Positions 12,293 to 23,530 of a stretch of 64,000 nt of DNA are shown here, in pieces. The notes under the pieces are model-generated. The model made no database searches and was not told the DNA's origin. It worked only from the letters and a program-made list of their open reading frames with translations. The translations under genes and the position numbers were made by a program. The stretch spans positions 260,207,757 to 260,271,756 of the forward strand of contig CM022298.1 in NCBI GenBank assembly GCA_011799875.1, in the 5' to 3' direction. This DNA comes from Thinopyrum elongatum (taxonomy: Eukaryota; Streptophyta; Magnoliopsida; Poales; Poaceae). How positions within the stretch are numbered: position 1 is the first letter of the stretch; every line of letters begins with the position of its first letter.

Positions 12293-12623
12293 CTACAAAA
12301 CTCGATCAAGGTTGCCTAAGCAATCATCAAAAGAAGTCCAGTAAAAGGAAAAATCATCCATGAACACCTCAACAATCTTTTCACAAACATAAGAGAATAT
12401 ATCAGTCATACATCTTTGAAAGGTAGTAGGTGCATTACATAAACCAAAAGGCATGCGGCTATAAGCATAAGTTCCAAAAGGGCAAGTAAAAGTAGTTTGA
12501 TCTTCTTTTGACACAGGTATTTGAGAAAAACCAGAATAACCATCTAGAAAACAGAAGTGTGTATGCTTAGATAATGTTTCTAACATTTGATCAATAAAAG
12601 GCAAGGGGTAATGATCTTTCCTA
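12293..12623 (-). pseudogene. Reverse transcriptase, C-terminal half, left of the Copia insertion
   Basis: The minus strand reads LPFIDQML, then FLDGYSGFSQIPV (first catalytic aspartate region), FGTYAYSRMPFGLCNAPTTFQRCM, and VFMDDFS, the catalytic FMDD box. The domain begins on the far side of the Copia element at 21349. The frame closes at 12293 after DDCLGNLDRVL. The key aspartates are still present, but the gene is split by 8.7 kb. Confidence 0.9.
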
Positions 12624-12628
12624 GTAGC
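12624..12628. repeat. Target-site duplication GTAGC, left copy
   Basis: GTAGC directly precedes the Copia LTR start and is repeated exactly at 21344-21348, proving insertion into a continuous Gypsy reverse transcriptase gene. Confidence 0.93.
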
Positions 12629-14360
12629 TGTTGGGAACGTAGTATTTCAAAAAAATTCCTACGATCACGCAAGATCTATCTAGGAGAAGCATAGCAACGA
12701 GTGGGGAGAGTGTGTCCACGTACCCTCGTAGACCGAAAGCGGAAGCGTTTAGTAACGCAGTTGATGTAGTCGAACGTCTTCACGATCCAACCGATCAAGT
12801 ACCAAACATACGGCACCTCCGCGATCTGCACACGTTCAGCTCGGTGATGTCCCTCGAACTCTTGATCCAATTGAGGCCGAGGGAGAGTTCCTTCAGTATG
12901 ACGGCGTGGTGACGGTGATGATGAAGTTACCGGCGTAGGGCTTCGCCTAAGCACTACGACGATATGACCGAGGTGTGTAACTGTGGAGGGGGCCACCGCA
13001 CACGGCTAAAAGATCAACTTGTGTGTTCTAGGGTGCCCCCCTCCCCACGTATATAAAGGAGGGAGGGGGAGGCCGGCCGGCCCTAGGGGGCGCGCCCAAG
13101 GAGGGGGAGTCCTACTAGGACTACTAGTCCTAGTAGGATTCCATCACAAGGGAGAGAGGGGGAAGGAAGGAGAGGGAGAGGGAGTAGGAAAGGGGGGCGC
13201 CGCCCCCCTTCCCTTGTCCACTTCGGACTGCAGGGGGGGGGGGGTGCGGCCTGCCCTGGCTGCCGTCCTCTCTCTCCAATAAGGCCCATAGTGGCCCATT
13301 AGTTCCCCCGGGGGGTTCCGGTAACCCCTCCCGCACTCCGGTTTTACCCGAAACTATCCGGAACACTTCCGATGTCCGAATAACATGGTCCAATATATCA
13401 ATCTTTATGTCTCGAGCATTTCGAGACTCCTCATCATGTCCATGATCTCATCCGGGACTCCGAACAATCTTCGGTACATCAAATCACATAACTCATAATA
13501 CAAATCATCATCGAACATTAAGCGTGCGGACCCTACGGGTTCGAGAACTATGTAGACATGACCGATACACATCTCTGGTCAATAACCAATAGTGGAACCT
13601 GGATGCTCATATTGGCTCCTACATATTCTACGATGATCTTTATCGGTCAAACCGCATAACAACATACGTTATTCCCTTTGTCATCGGTATGTTACTTGCC
13701 CGAGATTCGATCGTCGGTATCATCATACCTAGTTCAATCTTGTTACCGGCAAGTCTCTTTACTCGTTCCGTAGTGCATCATCCCGTAACTAACTCATTAG
13801 TCAAATTGCTTGCAAGGCTTCATATGATGTGCATTACCGAGAGGGCCCTGAGATACCTCTCCGATACTCGGAGTGAAAAATCCTAATCTCGATCTATGCC
13901 AACCCAACAAACACCTTCGGAGACACCTGTAGAGCATCTTTATAATCACCCAGTTACGTTGTGACGTTTGATAGCACACAAGGTGTTCCTCCGGTATTCG
14001 GATATTGCATAATCTCATAGTCAGAGGAATATGTATAAGTCATGAAGAAAGCTGTAGCAATAAAACTTAACGATCATTATGCTAAGCTAATGGATGGATC
14101 TCGTCCATCACATCATTCTCCTAATGATGTGATCCCGTTAATCAAATGACAACACATGTCTATGGTTAGGAAACTTAACCATCTTTGATAAACGAGCTAG
14201 TCAAGTAGAGGCATACTAGGGACACTTATGTTTTGTCTATGTATTGACACATGTACTAAGTTTCTGGTTAATACAATTCTAGCATGAATAATAAACATTT
14301 ATCATGAAATAAGGAAATAAATAATAACTTTATTATTGCCTCTAGGGCATATTTCCTTCA
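12629..14360 (-). repeat. 3' LTR of the complete Copia element
   Basis: Its partner is 19611-21343. The two differ at scattered sites, mostly C/T and G/A changes as expected of methylated repeats. The short ORFs inside it are not genes. Confidence 0.92.
13110..13138. repeat. 13-bp-arm palindrome in the Copia LTR (left copy)
   Basis: TCCTACTAGGACT and AGTCCTAGTAGGA flank a 3-base loop. The identical hairpin is at 20091-20119 in the other LTR. It lies about 55 bp upstream (element sense) of an AT-rich TATA-like site at 13050-13057. Confidence 0.85.
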
Positions 14361-14393
14361 GTCTCCCACTTGCACTAGAGTCAATAATCTAGA

Positions 14394-17300
14394 TTACAAA
14401 GTAATGATTCTAACACCCATGGAGTCTTGCTGCTGATCATGTTTTGCTCGTGGAAGAGGCTTAGTCAACGGGTCTGCAACATTCAGATCCGTATGTATTT
14501 TGCAAATCTCTATGTCTCCCTCCTTGACTTGATCACGGATGGAATTGAAGCGTCTCTTGATGTGTTTGGTTCTTTTGTGAAATCTGGATTCCTTTGCCAA
14601 GGCAATTGCTCCAGTTTTATCACAAAAGATTTTCATTGGACCTGATGCACTAGGTATTACACCTAGATCGGATATGAACTCCTTCATCCAGACTCCTTCA
14701 TTTGCTGCTTCCGAAGCAGCTATGTATTCAACTTCACACATAGATCCCGCCACGACGCTCTGCTTGGAACTGCACCAACTGACAGCTCCACCATTCAATA
14801 TAAATACGTATCCAGTTTGTGACTTAGAGTCATCCGGATCAGTGTAAAATCTTGCATCGACGTAACCACTTACGACAAGCTCTTTGTCACCTCCATAAAT
14901 GAGAAACATATCCTTAGTCCTTTTCAGGTATTTTAGGATGTTCTTGACCGCTGTCCAGTGATCCACTCCTGGATTACTTTGGTACCTCCCTGCTAAACTT
15001 ATAGCAAGGCACACATCAGGTCTGGTACACAACATTGCATACATGATAGAACCTATGGCTGAGGCATAGGGAATGACTTTCATTTTCTCTCTATCTTCTG
15101 CAGTGGTCGGGCATTGAGTCTTACTCAACTTCACACCTTGCAACATAGGCAAGAACCCTTTCTTTGACTGATCCATTTTGAACTTCTTCAAAACTTTATC
15201 AAGGTATGTGCTTTGTGAAAGTCCTATTAAGCGTCTTGATCTATCTCTATAGATCTTGATGCCCAATATATAAGCAGCTTCACCGAGGTCTTTCATTGAA
15301 AAACTTTTTTTCAAGTATCCTTTTATGCTATCCAGAAATTCTATATTGTTTCCAATCAATAATATGTCATCCACATATAATATTAGAAACGCTACAGAGC
15401 TCCCACTCACTTTCTTGTAAATACAGGCTTCTCCAAAAGTCTGTATAAAACCATATGCTTTCATCACTTCATCAAAGCGTATATTCCAACTCCGAGATGC
15501 TTGCACCAGTCCATAAATGGATCGCTGGAGCTTGCACACTTTGTTAGCTCCCTTAGGATCGACAAAACCTTCTGGTTGCATCATATACAACTCTTCTTTA
15601 AGAAATCCATTAAGGAATGCAGTTTTGACATCCATTTGCCAAATTTCATAATCATAAAATGCGGCAATTGCTAACATGATTCGGACAGACTTAAGCATTG
15701 CTATGGGTGAGAAGGTCTCATTGTAGTCAACTCCTTGAACTTGTCGAAAACCATTCGCAACAAGTCGAGCTTTGTAGACAGTAACATTACCGTCAGCGTC
15801 AGTCTTCTTCTTGAATATCCATTTATTCTCTATGGCTTGCCGATCATCGGGCAAGTCAACCAAAGTCCACACTTTGTTCTCATGCATGGATCCCATCTTA
15901 GATTTCATGGCCTCAAGACATTTTGCGGAATCTGGGCTCATCATCGCTTCCTCATAGTTCGTAGGCTCATCATGGTCTAGTAACATGACTTCTAGAACAG
16001 GATTACCGTACCACTCTGGTGCGGAACGTACTCTGGTTGACCTATGAGGTTCTGTAGTAACTTGATCTGAAGTTTCATGATCATCATCATTAGCTTCCTC
16101 ACTAATTGGTGTAGGAATCACTGGAACTGATTTCTGTGATAAACTACTTTCCAATTCGGGAGAAGGTACAATTACCTCATCAAGTTCTACTTTCCTCCCA
16201 CTCACTTCTTTCGAGAGAAACTCCATCTCTAGAAAGGATCCATTCTTAGCAATGAATATTTTGCCTTCGGATCTGTGATAGAAGGTGTACCCAACAGTTT
16301 CCTTTGGGTATCCTATGAAGACGCACTTCTCCGATTTGGGTTCGAGCTTATCAGGTTGAAGCTTTTTCACATAAGCATCGCAGCCCCAAACTTTAAGAAA
16401 CGACAACTTTGGTTTCTTGCCAAACCATAGTTCATAAGGAGTCGTCTCAACGGATTTTGATGGTGCCCTATTTAAAGTGAATGCAGCCGTCTCTAAAGCA
16501 TAACCCCAAAACGATAGCGGTAAATCAGTAAGAGACATCATAGATCGCACCATATCTAATAAAGTACGGTTACGACGTTCGGACACACCATTTCGCTGTG
16601 GTGTTCCAGGTGGCTTAAGTTGTGAAACTATTCCACATTGTTTCAAATGAAGACCAAACTCGTAACTCAAATATTCACCTCCATGATCAGATCGTAGAAA
16701 CTTTATTTTTTTGTTACGATGATTTTCCACTTCACTCTGAAATTCTTTGAACTTTTCAAATGTTTCAGACTTATGCTTCTTTAATTAGATATAACCATAT
16801 CTGCTCAAATCATCTGTGAAGGTAAGAAAATAACGATACCCGCCATGAGCCTCGACACTCATTGGACCACATACATCGGTATGTATTATTTCCAATAAGT
16901 CAGTAGCTCGTTCCATTGTTCCGGAGAACGGAGTTTTAGTCATCTTGCCCATGAGGCACGGTTCGCAAGCACCAATTGATTCATTATCAAGTGATTCCAA
17001 AAGCCCATCAGCATGGAGTTTCTTGATGCGCTTTATACCTATATGACCTAAACGGCAGTGCCACAAATAAGTTGCACTATCATTATCAACTTTACATCTT
17101 TTGGCTTCAATATTATGAACATGTGTATCATCACGATCGAGATTCAACAAAAATAGACCACTTAGCAAGGGTGCATGACCATAAAAGATATTACTCATAT
17201 AAATAGAACAACCATTATTCTCTGATTTAAATGAATAACCGTCTCGCATTAAACAAGATCCAGATATAAGGTTCATGCTCAACGCTGGCACCAAATAACA

Positions 17301-18374
17301 ATTATTTAGGTCTAAAACTAATCCCAAAGGTAGATGTAGAGGTAGCGTGCCGACGGCGATCACATCGACCTTGGAACCATTTCCCACGCGCATCATCACC
17401 TCGTCCTTAGCTAATCTTCGTTTAATCCGTAGCCCCTGTTTCGAGTTGCAAATATGAGCAACAGAACCAGTATCAAATACCCAGGCGCTACTATGAGCAT
17501 TAGTAAGGTACACATCAATAACATGTATATCAAATATACCTATTACTTTGCCATCCTTCTTATCTGCCAAATACTTGGGGCAGTTCCGCTTCTAGTGACC
17601 AGTCCCTTTGCAGTAGAAGCACTCAGTTTCAGGCTTAGGTCCAGACTTGGGTTTCTTCTCCTGAGCAGCAACTTTCTTGCCGTTCTTCTAGAAGTTCTCC
17701 TTCTTCCCTTTGCCCTTTTTCTTGAAACTAGTGGTCTTGTTGACCATCAACACTTGATGCTCCTTTTTGATTTCTACCTCCGCAGCCTTTAGCATTGCGA
17801 AGAGCTCGGGAATTGTCTTGTTCATCCCTTGCATATTATAGTTCATCACGAATCCTTTATAGCTTGGTGGCAGTGATTGAAGAACTCTGTCAATGACACT
17901 ATCATCAGGAAGATTAACTCCCAGCTGAGTCAAGTGGTTATGGTACCCAGACATTCTGAGTATGTGTTCACTGACAGAACTATTCTCCTCCATTTTGCAG
18001 CTATAGAACTTGTTGGAGACTTCATATCTCTCAACTCGGGCATTTGCTTGAAATATTAACTTCAACTCTTGGAACATCTCATATGCTCCATGACATTCAA
18101 AACGTCTTTGAAGTCCCGATTCTAAGCCGTAAAGCATGGCACACTGAACTATCGAGTAGTCATCAGCTTTGCTCTGCCAGATGTTCTTAACGTCATCAGT
18201 AGCGTCTGCAGCAGGCCTAGCACCTAGCGGTGCTTCCAGGACGTAATTCTTCTGTGCAGCAATGAGGATAATCCTCAAGTTACGGACCCAGTCCGTGTAG
18301 TTGCTACCATCATCTTTCAACTTAGCTTTCTCTAGGAACGCATTAAAATTCAAAGGAACGGTAGCATGGGCCAT
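14394..18374 (-). pseudogene. Copia gag-pol polyprotein gene with three in-frame stops
   Basis: A single frame of 1327 codons runs from ATG at 18374 to TAA at 14394. Gag (codons 1-228, MAHATVPLNF...) is followed by a CCHC knuckle (CFYCKGTGH-stop-KRNC), protease (VFDTGSVAHIC), the integrase zinc motif (LWHCRLGH...C..C) and the DDE core (HTDVCGP, FLRSDHGGEY). Then come reverse transcriptase (AFLNGFLKEELYM, ILYVDDILLIGN) and RNase H (IFCDKTGAIALAKE). Stops are TAG at 17688-17690, TAG at 17592-17594 (inside the zinc knuckle, where tryptophan is usual) and TAA at 16785-16787. No frameshift was seen. The family makes Gag and Pol from one polyprotein in cytoplasmic particles; this copy could make only truncated Gag. 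Confidence 0.95.
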
Positions 18375-19580
18375 TCATCTACAACAACATAGATATGCAA
18401 AAACTATCAGGACTAAGTTCATGATAAATTAAAGTTTAATTAATCATATTACTTAAGAACTCCCACTTAGATAGACATCCCTCTAGTCATCTAAATGATC
18501 ACGTGATCCAAATCAACTAAACCATGTCCGATCATCACGTGAGATGCAGTAGTTTTCAATGGTGAACATCTCTATGTTGATCATATCTACTATATGATTC
18601 ACGCTCGACCTTTCGGTCTCAGTGTTCCGAGGCCATATCTGCATATGCTAGGCTCGTCAAGTTTAACCCGAGTATTCTGCATGCGCAAAACTGGCTTGCA
18701 CCCATTGTATGTGAATGTAGAGCTTATCACACCCGATCATCACGTGGTGTCTCGGCACGACGAACTGTCGCAACGGTGCATACTCAGGGAGAACACTTAT
18801 ACCTTGAAATTTAGTAAGGGATCATCTTATAATGCTACCGCCGTACTAAGCAAAATAAGATGCATAAAAGATAAACATCACATGCAATCAAAATATGTGA
18901 CATGATATGGCCATCATCATCTTGTGCTCATGATCTCCATCACCGAAGCATCATCATGATCTCCATCGTCACCGGCGAGACACCTTAATCTCCATCGTAG
19001 CATCGTTGTCGTCTCACCAACTTATTGCTTCTACGACTATCGCTACCGCTTAGTGATAAAGTAAAACAATTACATGTCGATTGCATTGCATACAATAAAG
19101 TGACAACCATATGGCTCCTGCCAGTTGCCGATAACTTTGTTACAAAACATGATCATCTCATACAACTAATTATATCACATCATGTCTTGACCATATCACA
19201 TCACAGCAAGCCCTGCAAAAACAAGTTAGACGTCCTCTACTTTGTTGTTGCAAGTTTTACGTGGCTGCTACGGGCTTCTAGAAAGAACCGTTCTTACCTA
19301 CGCATCAAAACCACAACGATTTTTCGTCAAGTGTGCTGTTTTAACCTTCAACAAGGACCGGGCGTAGTCAAACTCGATTCAACTAAAGTTGGAGAAACAG
19401 ACACCCGCTAGCCACCTGTGTGTGAAGCACGTCGGTAGAACCAGTCTCATGAACGCGGTCATGTAATGTCGGTCCGGGCCGCTTCATCCAACAATACCGC
19501 CGAATCAAAGTAAGACATTGCTGGTAAGCAGTATGACTATTATCGCCCACAACTCTTTGTGTTCTACTCGTGCATATAAC
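18375..19580 (-). other. Long untranslated leader of the Copia element
   Basis: About 1.2 kb lies between primer site and gag ATG, as is usual in BARE-1/Angela elements. It has no supported ORF; ORFs on the opposite strand here are short and without motifs. Confidence 0.7.
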
Positions 19581-19610
19581 ATCTATGCATAGACCTGGCT
19601 CGGATGCCAC
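19581..19610 (-). other. Primer-binding site, initiator Met tRNA type
   Basis: On the minus strand, next to the LTR end, the sequence reads TGGCATCCGAGCCAGGT, differing slightly from the canonical TGGTATCAGAGC of the iMet tRNA complement. It sets the element's minus orientation. Confidence 0.85.
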
Positions 19611-21343
19611 TGTTGGGAACGTAGTATTTCAAAAAAATTCCTACGATCACGCAAGATCTATCTAGGAGAAGCATAGCAACGAGTGGGGAGAGTGTGTCCA
19701 CGTACCCTCGTAGACCAAAAGCGGAAGCGTTTAGTAACGCGGTTGATGTAGTCGAATGTCTTCACGATCCAATCGATCAAGTACCGAACGTACGGCACCT
19801 CCACGATCTGCACACGTTCAGCTCAGTGACGACCCTCGAACTCTTGATCCAGTTGAGGCCGAGGGAGAGTTCCTTCAGCACGATGGCGTGGTGACGGTGA
19901 TGATGAAGTTACCGGCGCAGGGCTTCGCCTAAGCACTATGACGATATGACCGAGGTGTGTAACTGTGGAGGGGGGCACCGCACACGGCTAAAAGATCAAC
20001 TTGTGTGTTCTAGGGTGCCCCCTCCCCATGTATATAAAGGAGGGAGGGGGAGACCAGCCGGCCCTAGGGGGCGCGCCCAAGGAGGGGGAGTCCTACTAGG
20101 ACTACTAGTCCTAGTAGGATTCCATCACAAGGGAGAGAGGGGGAAGGAAGGAGAGGGAGAGGGAGTAGGAAAGGGGGGCGCCGCCCCCCTTCCCTTTTCC
20201 AATTTGGACTGCAAGGGGGGGGGGGCTCTCGGCCTGCCCTGGCTGCCCTCCTCTCTCTCCACTAAGGCCCATAGTGGCCCATTAGTTCCCCCGGGGGGTT
20301 CCGGTAACACCTCCGGCACTCCGGTTTTACCCGAAACTATCCGGAACACTTCCGGTGTCCGAATAACATGGTCCAATATATCAATCTTTATGTCTAAACC
20401 ATGTCAAGACTCCTCGTCACGTCCGTGATCTCATCCGGGACTCCGAACAATCTTCGGTACATCAAAATCACATAACTCATAATACAAATCGTCATCGAAC
20501 GTTAAGCGTGCGGACCTACGGGTTCGAGAACTATGTAGACATGACCGAGACACATCTCTAGTCAATAACCAATAGCGAAACCTGGATGCTCATATTGGCT
20601 CCTACATATTCTACGAAGAGCTTTATCGGTCAAACCGCATAACAACATATGTTATTCCCTTTGTCATCGGTATGTTACTTGCCCGAGATTCGATCATCGG
20701 TATCATCATACCTAGTTCAATCTCGTTACCGGCAAGTCTCTTTACTCGTTCTGTAGTGCATCATCCCATAACTAACTCATTAGTCACATTGCTTGCAAGG
20801 CTTCATATGATGTGCATTACCGAGAGGGCCCTAAGATACCTCTCCGATACTCGGAGTGACAAATCCTAATCTCGATCTATGCCAACCCAACAAACACCTT
20901 CGAAGACACCTGTAGAGCATCTTTATAATCACCCAGTTATGTTGTGACATTTGATAGCACACAAGGTGTTCCTCTGGTATTCGGGAGTTGCATAATCTCA
21001 TAGTCAGAGGAATACGTATAAGTCATGAAGAAAGTTGTAGCAATAAAACTTAACGATCATTATGCTAAGCTAACGGATGGGTCTCGTCCATCACATCATT
21101 CTCCTAATGATGTGATCCTGTTAATCAAATGACAACACATGTCTATGGTTAGGAAACTTAACCATCTTTGATAAACGAGCTAGTCAAGTAGAGGCATACT
21201 AGGGACACTTATGTTTTGTCTATGTATTCACACATGTACTAAGTTTCCGGTTAATACAATTCTAGCACGAATAATAAACATTTATCATGAAATAAGGAAA
21301 TAAATAATAACTTTATTATTGCCTCTAGGGCATATTTACTTCA
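19611..21343 (-). repeat. 5' LTR of the complete Copia element
   Basis: Starts (plus view) TGTTGGGAACGTAG and ends CATATTTACTTCA. Partner of 12629-14360, with the same hairpin at 20091-20119. Confidence 0.92.
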
Positions 21344-21348
21344 GTAGC
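21344..21348. repeat. Target-site duplication GTAGC, right copy
   Basis: Matches 12624-12628 exactly. Confidence 0.93.
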
Positions 21349-21954
21349 TTTGTTCAATTTCCTGAAATCAATTACCGTCCTATAGCCAGTTACAATTCTT
21401 TGTGGAATGAATTCATTTTTATCATTAGGAACAATGGTAATACCTCCTTTCTTAGGAACACAATGAACATGACTTACCCATATGCTATTAGCTATGGGAT
21501 AAATTATACCTGCTTCCAGAAGCTTTAATATTTCAGTTCTTACCACATTCTTCATTTTGGGATTTAACCATCCTTGATGATCAACAACTGGCTTAGTATT
21601 AGGCTCCGCATTAATCTTGTGCTGACATAGAGTGGGACTAATACCCTTAAGATCATCAAGAGTATATCCAATGGTAGCACGGTGCTTCCTCAAAGTTTTA
21701 AGTAATCTCTTTTATTCATGCTCTGAAAGGTTAGCACTGATAATAACATGATATATCTTCTTTTCCTCAAGATAAGCATATTTCAGTGTATCAGGTAATT
21801 TCTTAAGTTCAAACACAGGATCACCCTTAGGTGGAGGAGGACCTCCAAGAGTTTCAATAGGAAAATTAGGTTTTAGGATAGGTGCTTGGTTAAAGAATAT
21901 CTCATCTATTTCATTTCTTTCATTCATATGCATATTATTTTCATGGTCTAGCAA
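21349..21954 (-). pseudogene. Reverse transcriptase N-terminal half and linker, right of the Copia insertion
   Basis: The minus-strand frame from 21954 contains a proline-rich linker (GGPPPPKGDPVFELKKLP) and a TAA at 21712-21714. It continues with the RT entry region: LEAGIIYPIANSIWVSHVHCVPKK, IVTGYRTVIDFRKLNKAT. The remainder of the domain is at 12293-12623. The linker frame follows the protease in the same phase, interrupted by a stop at 21958-21960. Confidence 0.88.
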
Positions 21955-21957
21955 ATA

Positions 21958-22551
21958 TTATTCTAACAGATCAGTAGGAGGTATGACAATAAAAGAAATA
22001 CCAATAACTTCATCCTTACTAGGCAATTCTTTATCATGAGGTCTATGGAATTTAGAGAAATTAAACTCATGAGATACATCGCCAAAATTAACACTGACTG
22101 TTTCCCCATTGCAATCAATTTTAGCATTAACTGTATTCAGGGAAGGTCTACCAAATATAATGGGACAAAAATCATCTCGTGGAGAACCAAGAACTGGAAA
22201 ATCAATGGGGTATTTGATCTTTCCACGCAAGACTTCAACATCTCTAAGAATCCCAAGTGGTGAAATAGTATCTCTATTTGTAAGCTTAATAGTAACATCA
22301 ATGTCCTCTATCTCAGCAGGTGCAATATCATTCATAATCTCTTGATATAAGGTAAAAGGGATCGCACTCACACTAGCACCCAAATCACATAAACCATGAT
22401 AACAATGATCTCCTATCTTAATCGAAACCACATGCATGCCAACAACATGTTTATACTTATCTTTAGTACCAGGCTTAGTAATCCTAGTTGCTTCATCATA
22501 GAAGTAAATAACATGCCCATCAATATTATCGACTAAGAGATATTTAACCAT
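21958..22551 (-). pseudogene. Retroviral-type aspartic protease region of the Athila-like element
   Basis: The 197-codon frame holds the active-site motif LCDLGASVSAIP at about residue 57, in which leucine replaces the usual S/T of DSGA or DTGA; this DLGA form is normal in the Athila lineage. Further on are LGILRDVEV and PIIFGRPSLNTVNAKID, the protease flap/C-terminal block. It processes Gag-Pol in a working element. It is in the same frame as the RT N-terminal piece but cut off by a stop at 21958. Confidence 0.87.
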
Positions 22552-22579
22552 AGAAATATTAGGTTCAACACTTATTTGT

Positions 22580-23155
22580 TTAGAGGTCTAGGTTTTCTAA
22601 TATTACTTTTATTAACCACACAGTTGAAACTTTACCATGTTCCTTAATTCTAACTGGAAAAGGGGGTTTCTCAATATAAGCAGTAGGCACAACTAGATCA
22701 ACATTATAGATAATTGTTTCATATTTAACTATAACAGGTTCCTCAATTCTTTCTACAATAGGGGGATGATATTTAAACCACTTCCCCTTAGGGAGATCAA
22801 CATGAGTAGCAAATGATTCACAGGAGGAAGCTACTATCTCAGAGTCAAGTCCATATTTAGTACTAAACTTATAAAAAGCGCTAGTTTCCATAAAATATTT
22901 AACACAATCAAACTCAAGTTTTATACCTGATTCTTTACCTTTATCGAGTTCCCAATCCTTAGAGTTCTGTTTAATTCTTTCCAGACGACCCCTTTTTAAT
23001 TCAATAGTTTTCGTCATAAAGGAACCAGTAGAAGAAGAATCGAGCATGGATTGATCATTATGAGAAAGCCAAGCATAATTTTTTTGTGTAATAATTTCTC
23101 TTGAGAGCTCATGATTGGGGCATGTGTACATCATGGACTTAAGCCTCCCCCACAC
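22580..23155 (-). pseudogene. Gag C-terminal/linker region of the Athila-like element
   Basis: A 191-codon minus-strand frame starts with WGRLKSMMYTCPNHELSREI and runs to just before the protease, one frame away from it. It is rich in charged residues and has no catalytic motif. In Athila-type elements comparable sequence links gag to protease. Upstream it abuts the N-terminal gag relic directly, so the central nucleocapsid-coding part is missing. Confidence 0.6.
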
Positions 23156-23380
23156 TGGAGAGATAATTGCTCTTTCTTCTTAACTCCATCCTCGGATAAA
23201 CCTGCAAGCTTAAACAATCCACAAATTTCTTCCACATAGATTAAGTGCATATCACGATGTACTGTTCCATCTCCTGCATAAGGATTAGCTAGCAGTTTCT
23301 CTAATATACCGGAAGGAATTTCATCATAAATATTTTTAGTAGGTTTAGTAGGTTGAGAGGCAACTCTTATTGCTTTCAGT
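23156..23380 (-). pseudogene. Gag N-terminal relic of the Athila-like element
   Basis: The minus strand reads NPYAGDGTVHRDMHLIYVEE, then CGLFKLAGLSEDGVKKK, the conserved start of the Athila gag domain. The next typical blocks, including the aromatic WY-rich region, are absent. The frame instead runs straight into the linker at 23155, indicating an internal deletion of roughly a kilobase (inference from usual gag length). Confidence 0.7.
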
Positions 23381-23499
23381 TAACATGAAGATACCCCGAA
23401 CAAACCCCTCAAAGGAATACTTTCCATAGTAACAAGTGACAGTAAATTTCAGCATCACTATAAATGTTTCCTTGCCAAATTCCACTTACCAAAGGCGCT

Positions 23500-23530
23500 T
23501 CACTCCCCGGCAAGGTGCCAGAAAAGAGTC
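23500..23530 (-). other. Primer-binding site of the Athila-like element
   Basis: On the minus strand 'CTGGCACCTTGCCGGGGAG' lies a few bases downstream of the LTR end, a degenerate version of the tRNA-Asp complement also used at 429-447. Confidence 0.7.

Larger units (their letters stand above)
12629..21343 (-). mobile_element. Angela/WIS/BARE-1-type Copia retrotransposon, complete
   Basis: This is an 8715-bp element with two similar LTRs (1732 and 1733 bp), an initiator-Met tRNA primer site, a long leader, one gag-pol frame and a perfect 5-bp target duplication. On the minus strand the LTR ends read 'GAAATATGCCCTAGAGGC', the hallmark of the Angela/BARE-1 group. Length and domain order (gag, protease, integrase, RT, RNase H) fit that family. 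The coding frame has three stops but no frameshift, so the copy is fairly young and inactive. Confidence 0.93.
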
